A DNA stretch of 5,484 bases from Flammeovirgaceae bacterium (GTDB lineage: Bacteria; Bacteroidota; Bacteroidia; Cytophagales; MED-G16): the NCBI GenBank assembly GCA_002702205.1, contig NZYP01000051.1:1-5484 (forward strand). The letters are read 5' to 3'. Below the pieces are notes generated by a model. The model searched no databases, was not told where the DNA came from, and saw nothing but the letters and a program-made list of their open reading frames with translations. Positions 5,452-5,484 of this stretch are shown here, piece after piece (the first letter of the stretch is position 1; each line of letters starts with the position of its first letter). The position numbers and the translations under genes were made by a program.

Positions 5452-5484
5452 TTATTATTTGATAAAAACATTTTTTTGTTCTAT
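5452..5484. other. Right-edge tail without a supported gene
   Basis: 33 nt of A/T-rich sequence with a T7 run (from about 5471). The ATG overlapping the DUF2237 stop is closed after four codons. No stem strong enough to call a terminator is visible; only a 4-bp AACA/TGTT pairing around the T-run is possible. Confidence 0.5.

Noticed and set aside
5452..5484. Possible terminator after the DUF2237 gene
   Set aside because: Only a 4-bp A/T-rich pairing around a T7 run; too weak, and the window ends here.
1..5484. Mobile element, CRISPR array, tRNA/rRNA, toxin-antitoxin or phage-defence system
   Set aside because: No transposase or integrase motif, no direct repeat series, no cloverleaf-like sequence, and none of the small gene pairs has recognisable toxin or antitoxin features; they are two-helix membrane proteins.

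Overview
The window is AT-rich (roughly 30% GC by eye) and very densely packed. It looks like a piece of chromosome from a free-living, probably marine, member of the Bacteroidota (Flavobacteriia-like). The reasons are Lys/Asn/Ile-rich proteins, mostly absent Shine-Dalgarno sequences, a lipoprotein whose Cys is followed by acidic residues, a DUF6090-like membrane-anchored protein, and families (SOUL, DUF2237, DUF2834, TIP30-like SDR) that I associate with aquatic bacteria. This taxonomic call is inference. There is no rRNA, tRNA, transposase, phage or CRISPR signal.

Layout, left to right: (1) the 3' end of a multi-pass membrane protein gene on +, cut by the window edge (2-310). (2) A converging three-gene minus-strand operon, in transcription order: a two-helix membrane protein (2072-1836), a TIP30/HTATIP2-like NAD(P)-binding oxidoreductase (1834-1178) and a lipoprotein zinc-peptidase candidate (1175-318), with gaps of 1 and 2 nt. 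(3) Starting 20 nt from the head of that operon, a divergent plus-strand pair: a DUF2834 membrane protein (2093-2389) and a 68-aa two-helix protein (2386-2592), overlapping by ATGA. (4) A second minus-strand run, in transcription order: a secreted SOUL-family heme-binding protein (5011-4460), a DUF6090-like anchored protein (4412-3711), an alpha/beta hydrolase (3694-2846) and an 83-aa two-helix membrane protein (2844-2593). (5) Divergent from SOUL across a 68-nt gap, a plus-strand DUF2237 protein (5080-5451). The last 33 nt hold no gene I can support.

From 2 to 5451 only about 160 nt (about 3%) is non-coding. One convergent pair of stop codons abuts with no base between them (TAA|TTA at 2590-2595), and two gene junctions share the same reinitiation heptamer TAATATG. 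No stretch over 300 bases lacks a gene.

I do not see a defence system, biosynthetic cluster or other self-contained new system. The most coherent reading, an inference resting on my memory of gene neighbourhoods, is a stress- or light-associated accessory neighbourhood of small uncharacterised families (SOUL, DUF2237, DUF2834, TIP30-like SDR). The DUF2237/SOUL divergent pair with a dyad between the genes, and the HExxH lipoprotein, are the parts most worth following up.
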